Shown: one piece after another, positions 18,285 to 26,314 of the stretch
Numbering within the stretch: the first letter of the stretch is position 1
How the letters are laid out: the number at the start of each line of letters is the position of its first letter
NCBI GenBank assembly: GCA_017993055.1
Contig: JAGONM010000003.1
Span: forward strand, 1 to 64,000
Length of the DNA stretch: 64,000 nucleotides
Direction: 5' to 3'
Source of the DNA: Armatimonadota bacterium
Lineage (GTDB): Bacteria > Armatimonadota > UBA5829 > DTJY01
Notes under the pieces: model-generated
What the model saw: only the letters and a program-made list of their open reading frames with translations
Told to the model about the DNA's origin: nothing
Databases searched by the model: none
Made by a program: the position numbers and the translations under genes

Positions 18285-20012
18285 CTAGTCAATGTAGAAC
18301 GCGTAGAGCCGGACGTTTTCTGCGCCCCAGGTCGAATCGGCAGTGATCCGGACGCCGGTCGCCGGGGTGCCGATGCTCACCCGCACGAGGCGCTGGTGGT
18401 TGCCCCTGACCTTCTTCCAGAGCCGCCACCCGTCCGGCGTCTCGATCTCGACGCGGAAGTCCTTCACCATCTCCTCCGGCGGATGGGTAAGCTGGTTGTC
18501 CTTCTGGTGATAGCTCAACTGGACGATCTTGTTCAGCGCGCTGTCGAAGATGAACGTTGCGCTGGACACGATCTGCGCCCCCTGCCACGCGTACTCGACG
18601 CTGTCGCCGATCTTGCCGTCCCAGGCGTGCTGGTCCTCCTTGACAGGGCGGTTGATCCCGTCGCGGAGCGGCTCCGGATCGCCGGAGGAAGCGGTGAGTT
18701 TGGCCTTGCGTGTCAGTTCGGAGAACTCCTGCTTGACCCAGGGCAAGTACGCATCCTGGCGCAGGAGGGATTGCTGAATCTCGTGGATGTGCTTCTTCCC
18801 GACCTCGCGCGGCGTCAGGCCCTCCCTGATCGCCATCGCCGCCGCCGTCCCGACCGCCTGGCCCATTGAGGAACCGGTGCCCATCACGCGCGTCGAACTC
18901 ATTGCCGCATGGGAGGCGCTCGCGCATCGGCCGGCGAACATCAGGTTCTCGATGTTCTTCGAGTAGAGGCAGCGGTACGAGATGCCGTAGGGTGATGGGG
19001 CAGGGTGGAAGATCGTCGGCTTACCCTTCCAGCGGAACCCGCCGGGATGGTGGTCGTCCATGGTCCAGCCGCCATATGCCACGAGGTCGGGGAACCGCCC
19101 CTCGGCCTCGACGTCGTTCTGCGTCAGCACGTGATCGCCGATGTACCGGACGCTCTCCCGCTTGCCGGGCACGAACTGGATCCACTCGAGCGCCCAGTTG
19201 TCAGCGCCGTGATCGCCGTGATTCTTGAGGTGGTCCCACATGCCGTAGACGACCTTCAGCAGCTCGTCGCGGACCTCCTCGGAGTCATGGATGCTGTCTT
19301 CCTCGCCGCCGAGTTCGAGCCACCAGTAGCCCATTTCCAGCCACTTGTGCCCGCGGAACGGGATGTCCTCCTCGGTCGGGTAGTTGTGCGCCCACGAGGG
19401 CGGCTCGAACGGCTGGGGAGTGCCGGTATCCTTCGCCTGGAAGAGGATGGTCATGCCCATCGTCTTGTTGTCGGCGGCCTCCGGCTCGATCGACTCATTG
19501 TACTCGCTCCGCGCCTCGCGGCCGATGCGGTACTTCGCGCCGGTCAGGAATGCCAGAATGCCGTCGCCCGAGCAGTCGGCGAAGATCTTCGCTTCGATGG
19601 TGTGCCAGGTGTAGGTGGATAGCTGCCAGCCGGTGATCGACTTGATCCGGTCGCCGTCCATCTTGGCGTCACAGCAGGCGGTGTTGAGGAAGTAGGTAAG
19701 GTTCGGCTCAAGGAGGGCCTTCTCGTAGAGCACCGTGTCCCAGATCGAGAAGCTCCTCTGTGGGTTGCGCCGGAGGTTCTCCAGGCGGACCTCCTCCAGG
19801 ATGCCGGTCTCGCGCATGTTGGGGATCTGGTTGTGCCGGTCCGCGCCGCAGACGTGCACCCTGACCTCGCTCGATGCGTTCCCGCCGAACATCGGCCGGT
19901 TCTGCACGATGGCGACCTTTGCGCCCTCCCGGGCGGCGGCGACGGCGGCGCACAGCCCTGCCATCCCTCCGCCGACGACACAGAAATCGAACTTGTGCGA
20001 AAGCCTCTTCAT
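18285..20012 (-). CDS. FAD-dependent oxidoreductase with C-terminal discoidin-like domain
   Basis: A 575-residue flavoprotein of the PF12831 family. The FAD fold is at residues 9-40 ('FDFCVVGGGMAGLCAAVAAARE', 'NRPMFGGNASSEVRVH') with a second FAD contact 'IENLMFAGRCASASHAAMSSTRVMG'. The last 120 residues, ending 'VRITADSTWGAENVRLYAFYID', resemble a discoidin/F5-8C carbohydrate-binding domain. Such proteins are numerous in Armatimonadota and Planctomycetota, often near polysaccharide genes; the reaction is unknown. ATG 20012 is chosen for its AGGAGGT site seven bases upstream; the frame extends to 20078 without support. No signal peptide. Confidence 0.85.
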   Translation of the reverse strand: MKRLSHKFDFCVVGGGMAGLCAAVAAAREGAKVAIVQNRPMFGGNASSEVRVHVCGADRHNQIPNMRETGILEEVRLENLRRNPQRSFSIWDTVLYEKALLEPNLTYFLNTACCDAKMDGDRIKSITGWQLSTYTWHTIEAKIFADCSGDGILAFLTGAKYRIGREARSEYNESIEPEAADNKTMGMTILFQAKDTGTPQPFEPPSWAHNYPTEEDIPFRGHKWLEMGYWWLELGGEEDSIHDSEEVRDELLKVVYGMWDHLKNHGDHGADNWALEWIQFVPGKRESVRYIGDHVLTQNDVEAEGRFPDLVAYGGWTMDDHHPGGFRWKGKPTIFHPAPSPYGISYRCLYSKNIENLMFAGRCASASHAAMSSTRVMGTGSSMGQAVGTAAAMAIREGLTPREVGKKHIHEIQQSLLRQDAYLPWVKQEFSELTRKAKLTASSGDPEPLRDGINRPVKEDQHAWDGKIGDSVEYAWQGAQIVSSATFIFDSALNKIVQLSYHQKDNQLTHPPEEMVKDFRVEIETPDGWRLWKKVRGNHQRLVRVSIGTPATGVRITADSTWGAENVRLYAFYID

Positions 20013-20064
20013 GTCCCTGACCTCCTGCCTGCCTATGAGTATATCCTTCGGCCGGTCAGAGGTC

Positions 20065-20085
20065 AAGGCACGAGGCAAAAGGCGC
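20065..20085 (-). repeat. Three degenerate heptamers
   Basis: On the plus strand AAGGCAC, GAGGCAA and AAGGCGC follow each other without gaps, running into the sod terminator hairpin. Similar degenerate heptamer runs occur at the nuo operon junctions. Confidence 0.5.
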
Positions 20086-20109
20086 AGGCCGTCTCGAACG
20101 ACCTGCGCC
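20077..20109 (-). terminator. Intrinsic terminator of sod
   Basis: A 12-bp stem with one mismatch (20081-20092 with 20098-20109) and loop CTCGA, followed on the minus strand by TTTT. It lies 50 bases after the sod stop codon and separates sod from the FAD oxidoreductase operon. Confidence 0.75.
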
Positions 20110-20158
20110 CCATGTCAGTCTGCCTGCGCTCTCTTCAATCTAGAACGCTGGGTGCGTC

Positions 20159-20896
20159 TTACTTCCCCTTGATATGCGCGAACTTCTCCGCGACATAGTC
20201 CCAGTTGACCAGATTGTCCATGAACGCCTTGGTCCAGTCGGGACGCCTGTTCTGGTACTGCAGATAGTATGCGTGTTCCCACACATCGAGCACCATGATC
20301 GGCTTCACGCCCCACTGAGCGCGGTCCTCATGGTTTTCCGCGCCGAGTACCACGAATGAGTCGTCCTCCCACCTGTAGGCGAGGATGCCCCATCCTGAGC
20401 CCTGTATCGCGTTTGATGTAGCTACGAATAGCCCCCTGAACGCATCGTAGCTGCCGAAACTCTTCTCGATCGCCGATGCCACATCGCCGGTTGGTGCGCC
20501 GCCGCCGCCTGGCTTCATGCTGTTCCAGAAGACCGAGTGCAGGATGTGGCCCGACCCGTGGAACGCAAGGTCCTTGGCCAAGCCGTTCGCAGCGGCAAAA
20601 TCGCCCGACTTGAGCATCGCTCGGACTTTCTCCTCGGCGGCATTCAGGCCGGTCACGTACGCCGCATGATGCTTGTCATGGTGCAGGCGAAGTATCTGTT
20701 CGCTGAGATGCGGCTCCAATGCGTTGTAGTCATAGGGCAGCGGTGGCAGTTCGTGTGCCATGGTTGATGATCCTCCTTCGGGTGTATCGAGTGCGGCCCA
20801 TGAGGGATTCCCCATGGTTAGGCCGGCTATTCCAAGAGCGGCCAGAGAGAGAAACTCCCTCCGTTCGAGGGCGATCTTCTTGCTGTTGTCTCGCAT
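20159..20896 (-). CDS. Superoxide dismutase, Fe/Mn family, Tat-exported
   Basis: A 245-residue SOD that disproportionates superoxide. The N-terminus carries a twin-arginine signal ('ERREFLSLAALGIAGL', ending near 'NPSWAA'), so it acts outside the cytoplasmic membrane. The mature enzyme begins near 'HELPPLPYDYNALEPHLS'. Metal ligands are the His of 'LRLHHDKHHAAYV', the His of 'GSGHILHSVFW', and Asp and His of 'LDVWEHAYYLQY'. Iron or manganese preference cannot be told. The ATG at 20896 follows GGAAG; a TTG two codons upstream is less likely. Upstream is the GGGTATACGG element shared with hsp20. Confidence 0.92.
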   Translation of the reverse strand: MRDNSKKIALERREFLSLAALGIAGLTMGNPSWAALDTPEGGSSTMAHELPPLPYDYNALEPHLSEQILRLHHDKHHAAYVTGLNAAEEKVRAMLKSGDFAAANGLAKDLAFHGSGHILHSVFWNSMKPGGGGAPTGDVASAIEKSFGSYDAFRGLFVATSNAIQGSGWGILAYRWEDDSFVVLGAENHEDRAQWGVKPIMVLDVWEHAYYLQYQNRRPDWTKAFMDNLVNWDYVAEKFAHIKGK

Positions 20897-21001
20897 AGTC
20901 AACTTCCATGTCGGTGGTGTGACGTACCAGGACCCGCTCGTCCGTCCTACCCTTCCGTATACCCTGAAGCCGGAGTCGTCAAACCGTAGCGGGGTGCGAA
21001 G

Positions 21002-21889
21002 CTATGCTCGGGGGTGGGATTCGCGATAGATTTCCTTCAGTTTGTCGCGGGAGACATGGGTGTATATCTGTGTCGTGGCAATATCTGCGTGTCCGAGCAT
21101 CTCTTGGATCGAGCGCAAATCCGCGCCTCCCTGAAGTAGGTGCGTCGCGAAAGAGTGTCGTAGCGTGTGCGGCGTGATATTCTTCGAAATTCCAGCCGTC
21201 GCGGCGTACTTCTTGATGATCTTCCAGAAGCCGACTCTCGACATCTTGCGCCCTCGGTTAGTCAGAAAGAGATACTCCGAACTCCCGGAGCGTGCGTACA
21301 CCGGCCTCGACCGTGCGGTGTACTGCTCGATGCAGTGGATCGCGACGTGGCCGAGTGGGACTACGCGCTCCTTCGATCCCTTGCCGAAACACCTCAGGAA
21401 TCCGACTGACGCGTTCACGTCGCTCAGCCGGAGGTTGATCAACTCCGAAACGCGCAGACCTGAGGCATATAGTGTCTCGAGCATCGCCTTGTCCCGTAGC
21501 CCGGGATGAGTGCTCGCGTCAGGCTGGCTCAGGATGGCCGCGACCTCCTCGACCGTCAGGACGCCGGGAAGCCGCTTCGAGCCTTTCATGGACTCGAACT
21601 CGGAAGTGAAGTCTCGGTCGATGAGTCCCTCCCGGCAGGCGAACCCGGCGAACGTCCTGATGGCCGATAGCTTTCGGCCGATGCTGTTCGGCGACATCGC
21701 CGCCTCCCGCAGACCGTCCAAGAAGCCCTGTACAGTCGAATCGCTGACGTTCCCGAGGGAGGAGATTCCGTGTTCCTTCGCGTATGATGAAAACTGCGCC
21801 AGATCGCGTGAATACGCTTCCACGGTATTCGGCGACAACCCGCGTTCGATCGTCAGGTGATCCGTGAATGCCTGAATCGCGCTATCCAC
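21002..21889 (-). CDS. xerD: Tyrosine recombinase XerD
   Basis: A 295-residue site-specific recombinase of the XerC/XerD type. An N-terminal core-binding SAM-like domain (residues 1-95) is followed by the catalytic domain with R146, K170, H241, R244, H267 and the nucleophile Y276 ('TTQIYTH'). With a XerC partner it resolves chromosome dimers at dif. It starts at GTG 21889 after an AGGAG site and overlaps the end of the glycosyltransferase gene by eight bases. It lies in a core operon with no mobile-element features around it, which favours a housekeeping role over an integrase. Confidence 0.9.
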   Translation of the reverse strand: MDSAIQAFTDHLTIERGLSPNTVEAYSRDLAQFSSYAKEHGISSLGNVSDSTVQGFLDGLREAAMSPNSIGRKLSAIRTFAGFACREGLIDRDFTSEFESMKGSKRLPGVLTVEEVAAILSQPDASTHPGLRDKAMLETLYASGLRVSELINLRLSDVNASVGFLRCFGKGSKERVVPLGHVAIHCIEQYTARSRPVYARSGSSEYLFLTNRGRKMSRVGFWKIIKKYAATAGISKNITPHTLRHSFATHLLQGGADLRSIQEMLGHADIATTQIYTHVSRDKLKEIYRESHPRA

Positions 21890-23588
21890 TTGACTGCCCG
21901 CTCCTGCGGTAGATAAGAATCTCCGGGCTTGCGTAGGACATGTCGTGCGGCATCTCCCACTGAAGAGGGAAGGGCATGCCGAGAATGGCGGGCCTCCGAG
22001 AGAATCGCTTCTCCAACTCGTAGTCCTGCTTCAATATCTCGAAATACCGCTTGTAGTCCATATCGCCGACACGCCTTCGGTCCTCGTATTCGAACTCGGA
22101 TAGTATGGCGTAGTCGGGCGCTGTCTCGGCGAACAATCGGGCGTTCCATTCCTCTCGGCCGTCCACGACGAACACGTATTCGGCAGAATCTTCCGCCGCG
22201 GCCAGACGATCCTCCGCGTTGACCTGCCCGAAGTTCGGCAGGAGAGGAGGAGTGTAGAACCAGGGTGTGGTCGGAAGGGCGATCGAACTCCCCTCTGGCA
22301 CGTTGGCTCTGACCCACACCGCGGCCTCATCACGAGTGTCGGTCGAGGCAAACACGGTGGATAGAGCAGCCGTATATGCAGCCGTGTATAATAAGCAGGC
22401 AGCAGTGACAGTCGAGACGATCGCGGCGGTGATCCGTCGGGTTCGCGCGCACTCGATAACTATCCTCGCGCCGAGCAGCAGCACTATCGGCAGTATCGGC
22501 ATCGTGTATCTGGCGAATCGCACCTGGGCGATCCCGATCAGCGTGTAGTACGAGGCCAGGAAGGCTATGAGCATCAAGTCGCGCACCGCAGCTTGAGGCA
22601 TGGCGATCTGAAGTCGCCAGGGTGTCAGTATGCGGGCGACGACACTGAAAGGTCGTGCCTTGGTCAGGGCCAGGACCACTCCGGGTATCCCCGGGATGAG
22701 TAGGGCGGGCCCCAGTCCGGGAAGAAGCGAGTGCATCAGATGATAGGAGAACCCAGACCCCGTGCCGGCAAACAGCAGTCCGTGGCCGCTGCCTGCGTGG
22801 AGCGCTTCGAATCTGAAGTCACGGACGAACGCTTGCGTGTTGAGAACCGAGCCCGGGCATCCGATCAGGAATCCGGCCGCTGCCGCCGCGATGCCCCCGA
22901 GCCACTTCCGATGAAACGCCAGCAGCAGGGGTCTGCCGTTGATGGAAGCCAGGTGCGCGGCTCCGAGCGCGATCACCACCAGGCCGGCGTTATACTTCGT
23001 GGCCGCCGCGAAACCGGCGTGCAACCCAGCCAAGATGTAATTCCGCCAGCGATCGTCATCCGGAATCCGAGCGGCATACAGCAGGGAGAGTGCAACGAAG
23101 AAGGTCGCAGGCACGTCTACTGTCATGAACCTCGAGTGCATGACGTGAATCGGAGCGATCGCCATGAATGCCGCCGCCAGCAGTCCGACCAACCTGCCAT
23201 GCATCCGCCGTCCGAGCGCGTACATGAGATATACAGTCAGGATTCCGAGTGTGACGGTGACGACCCGGCCGCTCATGTACACCTTGGCGAACTCCCCGAT
23301 CGAGGAGAGAGGGTCGCCGCCTATGTTGATTGCGCCGAGCAACGTGGCCGTTGTGATCGCGAGGTTCGACAGGAAGACGTATAGCGAGCCGTAGTTGTAG
23401 AAGCCCGGGTCGAGATGCCCCGAGAGAAGGTCAACGGAGATGGCTGCGTTCAACAGGATCGTCTCGTCCGGATGGTACGAGAAGAAGTGCTGTTTGGTAG
23501 GCAGTCCCCAGTCTAGGCCCCAGATGCGGAATCCGGCAGCGGCCGTCAATATCGCCAAGACGAGAATCAGGGTACTAAGCTTCTTCAA
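21882..23588 (-). CDS. Membrane glycosyltransferase (PMT/ArnT-like, GT39/GT83 type)
   Basis: A 568-residue polytopic membrane protein with about ten to twelve hydrophobic segments. The first external loop carries 'SYHPDE', the acidic pair typical of polyprenyl-phosphate sugar transferases, and 'APIHVMHSRFMTVDVP' is another family landmark. It would transfer a sugar from a lipid carrier to a protein or lipid on the outer face of the inner membrane; acceptor unknown. The start is a TTG at 23588 inside the end of the DUF5317 gene (14-base overlap). Its stop overlaps xerD. Confidence 0.8.
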   Translation of the reverse strand: MKKLSTLILVLAILTAAAGFRIWGLDWGLPTKQHFFSYHPDETILLNAAISVDLLSGHLDPGFYNYGSLYVFLSNLAITTATLLGAINIGGDPLSSIGEFAKVYMSGRVVTVTLGILTVYLMYALGRRMHGRLVGLLAAAFMAIAPIHVMHSRFMTVDVPATFFVALSLLYAARIPDDDRWRNYILAGLHAGFAAATKYNAGLVVIALGAAHLASINGRPLLLAFHRKWLGGIAAAAAGFLIGCPGSVLNTQAFVRDFRFEALHAGSGHGLLFAGTGSGFSYHLMHSLLPGLGPALLIPGIPGVVLALTKARPFSVVARILTPWRLQIAMPQAAVRDLMLIAFLASYYTLIGIAQVRFARYTMPILPIVLLLGARIVIECARTRRITAAIVSTVTAACLLYTAAYTAALSTVFASTDTRDEAAVWVRANVPEGSSIALPTTPWFYTPPLLPNFGQVNAEDRLAAAEDSAEYVFVVDGREEWNARLFAETAPDYAILSEFEYEDRRRVGDMDYKRYFEILKQDYELEKRFSRRPAILGMPFPLQWEMPHDMSYASPEILIYRRSGQSSG

Positions 23589-24144
23589 TCGGCTTCGCTT
23601 CCCCGGTGGGAGGGCACATATATCTCTGGATCAGAAGGAATATTCCTACTGCCAGAATGATGTCGCCAACGCTGAGTACCGTAGTCAGTATGGGGATCGG
23701 CACGGGTATGATGTCGGTCAACGGCCGGAGTCTCGATCCGCCGTCCATCACGACATGCCTGACTCCCTTCATGCGCTCGAGGAACTCGAGCATCCCGGCG
23801 GTCTCGGCCGCCCACCGGCTGACGGGCATGACGCCCCCGTTGGCCGTGAGGGCGACGAAGTTCAGGAACGCTCCAAGGCCGAGCAGCTTCATCTCGCGTA
23901 TGTGCCGATTCCAGACGATCGCCAAGAGCAGAACCACGTATAGCAGGATATTCATCGCCCTGACTGCGGTTCGAATGAGAGCCTCATCAGCTGTGCGATA
24001 GGTCAGCACTGTGGCCACTACGAACAGGACGAGAGGTATCGCAAACACGTATGCGCCGCGAAACGGAATCCGCGCCAGGTTGGACAGACTGCCTTTCCGC
24101 AAAACCCCCACTATGACTCCGAGTATAGCCGCCTCGGTGTTCAT
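23575..24144 (-). CDS. DUF5317 integral membrane protein
   Basis: A 189-residue membrane protein with about five transmembrane segments and the family-like central stretch 'LGAFLNFVALTANGGVMPVS', followed by 'LADI'-type loop 'LRPLTDIIPVP'. The function of DUF5317 proteins is unknown. ATG 24144 overlaps the stop of the upstream HD-GYP-like gene (ATGA), and its own end overlaps the glycosyltransferase start, so three genes are translationally linked. The longer frame to 24387 has no supporting start. The tight coupling suggests a role with the HD-GYP proteins at the membrane. Confidence 0.75.
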   Translation of the reverse strand: MNTEAAILGVIVGVLRKGSLSNLARIPFRGAYVFAIPLVLFVVATVLTYRTADEALIRTAVRAMNILLYVVLLLAIVWNRHIREMKLLGLGAFLNFVALTANGGVMPVSRWAAETAGMLEFLERMKGVRHVVMDGGSRLRPLTDIIPVPIPILTTVLSVGDIILAVGIFLLIQRYMCPPTGEAKPIEEA

Positions 24145-24830
24145 GCGGCGCGCCTCTCTGTACGAATTCGCTTCTGGAGCATGCGGAGAAACGCCTCCAC
24201 TACGGCCGGATCGAACTGAGCCCCGGCTCCGGCCTTCAACTCCGCTACGGCGGCATCCTCGTCCATCTTCGCGTGATACGGACGTTCCGAAGTCATGGAA
24301 TCGAACGCGGTGGCCACTGCCAGAATCCGCGCTCCCAGAGGAATCTGCTCGCCCATCAGGCCGTCGGGATACCCGGAGCCGTCCCACTTCTCATGGTGGT
24401 GGCGAAGATAAGGCGCGATGTCCTTGAGGAAACGCACTTGTTCTACGATCTCCTGTCCGATGGCCGGATGAGCTTCGAGTTGTTCCATCTCCTCTCGGGT
24501 CAGCTTCCCGGGCTTGTTCAAAATGGCGTGCGGCACCCTGATGTTTCCCACATCCTCCAGGAATGCCGCGTATTCGATGTTCCGTATCAGCCTCTTCGGA
24601 AGGCGCATCTGTCTGGCGGTTGCGGTTGCATATTCGGCAACCCGCTCCCCATGCCCGGCAGCGCGCATGTCTTTGGTTTCGACGGCGCTCGCCAGCGTCA
24701 GCAGGCTACGACGATACGCGCGTCCCATTCGGCGGGGCAGATATACATAGGAGTACAGCACGGCCGCCACCGTGGCAGCGAGGGAAATGACGATGGCAGG
24801 CGATTTGAGCAGTTCGAGTACGTTGTCCAC
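24141..24830 (-). CDS. HD-GYP domain protein with degenerate catalytic site
   Basis: A 229-residue protein: one N-terminal membrane helix (about residues 9-30), then an HD-GYP fold. HD-GYP enzymes hydrolyse cyclic di-GMP with a two- or three-metal centre. Here the key motif reads 'FLEDVGNI' instead of 'LLHDIGKI', and the later 'VADAFDAM' aspartate is replaced in 'VATAFDSM', so two metal positions are lost. 'HHHEKWDGSGYPDGL' is kept. It may be a non-catalytic receptor or partner. GTG start after AAGGAG, eight bases downstream of the canonical HD-GYP gene. Confidence 0.85.
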   Translation of the reverse strand: MDNVLELLKSPAIVISLAATVAAVLYSYVYLPRRMGRAYRRSLLTLASAVETKDMRAAGHGERVAEYATATARQMRLPKRLIRNIEYAAFLEDVGNIRVPHAILNKPGKLTREEMEQLEAHPAIGQEIVEQVRFLKDIAPYLRHHHEKWDGSGYPDGLMGEQIPLGARILAVATAFDSMTSERPYHAKMDEDAAVAELKAGAGAQFDPAVVEAFLRMLQKRIRTERRAA

Positions 24831-24837
24831 CGAGGTT

Positions 24838-26172
24838 CTACTCCTTTGCGTCCATCACCGTCAGGAACGCCTTCACGACCCTGGGATCAAACTGCGTTCC
24901 TGCCCCCAGCCGCACCTGATCCAGAGCCTGATCGGTGGTCAGAGGCTGACGGTATACGCGGGTCGTGCTCTCGTCGGCCCCCGTCATGGCGTCGTACGCA
25001 TCAGCAGCAGCAATCACCGCTGCCTCTATAGGGATTCGATCAGCAGTGAGTCCGTCAGGGTATCCTCGACCGTCCGGGCGTTCGTGGTGGCCTCTGACCC
25101 ACGGAACGATGCAGTCCAGATACTTCATCTGGGTGAGGATCTCCGCACCGCGGGCAGGATGCTGCTTGATCATCGCCCAGTCATCCTCGTTCAGTGAGCC
25201 GGTCTTGTCCAGAACCGTCTCATCAACCCCGACTTTGCCGATGTCGTGTAGCAGCCCGGCGTCCTTGATGTACATCAGCGACTGAGTAGGAAGTTGCATC
25301 TGGCGGGCGATCCTCTCGGCCAGGTCGGCAACTCGTTCGAGATGCCCCTTGGTATACATGTGATGATGCTGGATATACGTGCCCAGAGCGGTCACAGTCT
25401 CGCGGTAGGTGGAGACATATCTCGCATGGAGGTTGAGTGCCTGCCGGGCAACGAGGAACGGAATGATCAGGAGCAGTATGCCGACTGCCCCGTAGTTAAC
25501 ATATAGAAGGACGAAGAATGCGGCAAAACATACGCTTACAAACAAGTCCGGAAGCGACCAGCGCAGGTTGCGATGTGCCGATACACGCCAGGGCTCCTTG
25601 TGGTAGAGACTCGTTCCCGTTGCACAGACGATCGCTGTCGTCAGGCTGTAGATCGCGGCCCACAGCAGCATGAACAGGATCAGCCTCAGGCTTATTGCGG
25701 CTTGGGCAGAGCCGATACGGAGAAATGGACCGCCGACGATCATATACACGAGCGACGCGATGGTTGCGGCCGCAATGTGGTTGGCGACATTGTAGATAAC
25801 GAGAGAGGTCAGCCATCCGAACGCCGGGCCCCACTGCGTGATGTACGAGGCTATCAGAATCGGCACGGCGCTTACGGCAATTGTGGCCGCCAGACCGTGG
25901 CTGAGAAACATTCCGAGCACGACCGGAACGGTTACAGTTACCCATATGCTGGAATCCGGGATCTTGGTGGGGAACAACTCGGTTACGAAAATAACCGCGA
26001 GGAAGAACAACCATTCCCACGAGAACACTCGCCCCTGGAGAAGTGAGAAACAGGCCGCTATGAAGATCGCGACCCCGATCGTGGAGACTGCCCGTGAGTA
26101 AAGACTAAAAGCCTTGGATGATCTACGCAATGGAGAATGCTCTTCGGCAATCATAGGCCGGGTCGGTGGCAC
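24838..26172 (-). CDS. Membrane HD-GYP phosphodiesterase
   Basis: A 444-residue protein. The first 220 residues form a membrane domain of about six hydrophobic segments without an obvious periplasmic sensor fold. The C-terminal HD-GYP domain is intact: 'HLERVADLAERIA', 'LLHDIGKVGVDETVLDK', 'HPARGAEIL', 'GHHERPDGRGYPDGL' and 'AAADAYDAMTG'. It probably degrades cyclic di-GMP in response to a membrane or external signal. The start is GTG 26172 or ATG 26154; neither has a clear ribosome-binding site, and a hairpin (26174-26195) sits right before the GTG. A short signal-peptide-like ORF lies just upstream. Confidence 0.85.
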   Translation of the reverse strand: MPPTRPMIAEEHSPLRRSSKAFSLYSRAVSTIGVAIFIAACFSLLQGRVFSWEWLFFLAVIFVTELFPTKIPDSSIWVTVTVPVVLGMFLSHGLAATIAVSAVPILIASYITQWGPAFGWLTSLVIYNVANHIAAATIASLVYMIVGGPFLRIGSAQAAISLRLILFMLLWAAIYSLTTAIVCATGTSLYHKEPWRVSAHRNLRWSLPDLFVSVCFAAFFVLLYVNYGAVGILLLIIPFLVARQALNLHARYVSTYRETVTALGTYIQHHHMYTKGHLERVADLAERIARQMQLPTQSLMYIKDAGLLHDIGKVGVDETVLDKTGSLNEDDWAMIKQHPARGAEILTQMKYLDCIVPWVRGHHERPDGRGYPDGLTADRIPIEAAVIAAADAYDAMTGADESTTRVYRQPLTTDQALDQVRLGAGTQFDPRVVKAFLTVMDAKE

Positions 26173-26173
26173 A

Positions 26174-26195
26174 CCTGACGGTGAAAACCGTCAGG
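26174..26195 (-). promoter_or_regulatory. Hairpin at the HD-GYP start codon
   Basis: A perfect 8-bp stem (CCTGACGG with CCGTCAGG) and a 6-base loop, ending one base before the possible GTG start of the HD-GYP gene on the minus strand. It is not followed by a T run, so control of translation or an RNA processing site is more likely than termination. Confidence 0.5.
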
Positions 26196-26197
26196 CT

Positions 26198-26233
26198 CCC
26201 GCCCCGGTCGCGCTAGCCGCCTATGGGGGCGGG
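26198..26233 (-). promoter_or_regulatory. Hairpin covering the stop codon of the short peptide gene
   Basis: CCCGCCCC (26198-26205) pairs with GGGGCGGG (26226-26233). The stem includes the proline codons that end the 28-residue peptide and encloses its stop codon, so ribosomes finishing the peptide would open this helix just ahead of the HD-GYP gene. Confidence 0.45.
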
Positions 26234-26307
26234 AAGAACTTCGGGAATGCGCCTGAACTGAGTATTAACGCAGTCAGGGCAAGCAGCACTTTGACTAAGG
26301 TCTTCAT
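26221..26307 (-). CDS. Short signal-peptide-like protein (28 residues)
   Basis: A 28-residue reading frame starting at ATG 26307 after an AAAGGGG site about 12 bases upstream. It has lysines at positions 2 and 6, a hydrophobic core at 7-16 (Leu/Ala/Val/Ile), a small-residue Ser-Ser-Gly-Ala stretch at 17-20 that looks like a signal peptidase site, and the tail FPKFFPPP. Cleavage after residue 20 would release that octapeptide. It lies between the orphan 26453 gene and the membrane HD-GYP gene on the same strand. I know no family for it. It could be an exported signalling peptide, a leader peptide, or chance. Confidence 0.45.
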   Translation of the reverse strand: MKTLVKVLLALTALILSSGAFPKFFPPP

Positions 26308-26314
26308 GGTAACT

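Noticed and set aside
21002-21889. Integrase of a mobile element
   Set aside because: The recombinase is XerD-like in length and sequence, overlaps a membrane glycosyltransferase gene and has no attachment-site repeats or cargo genes around it.
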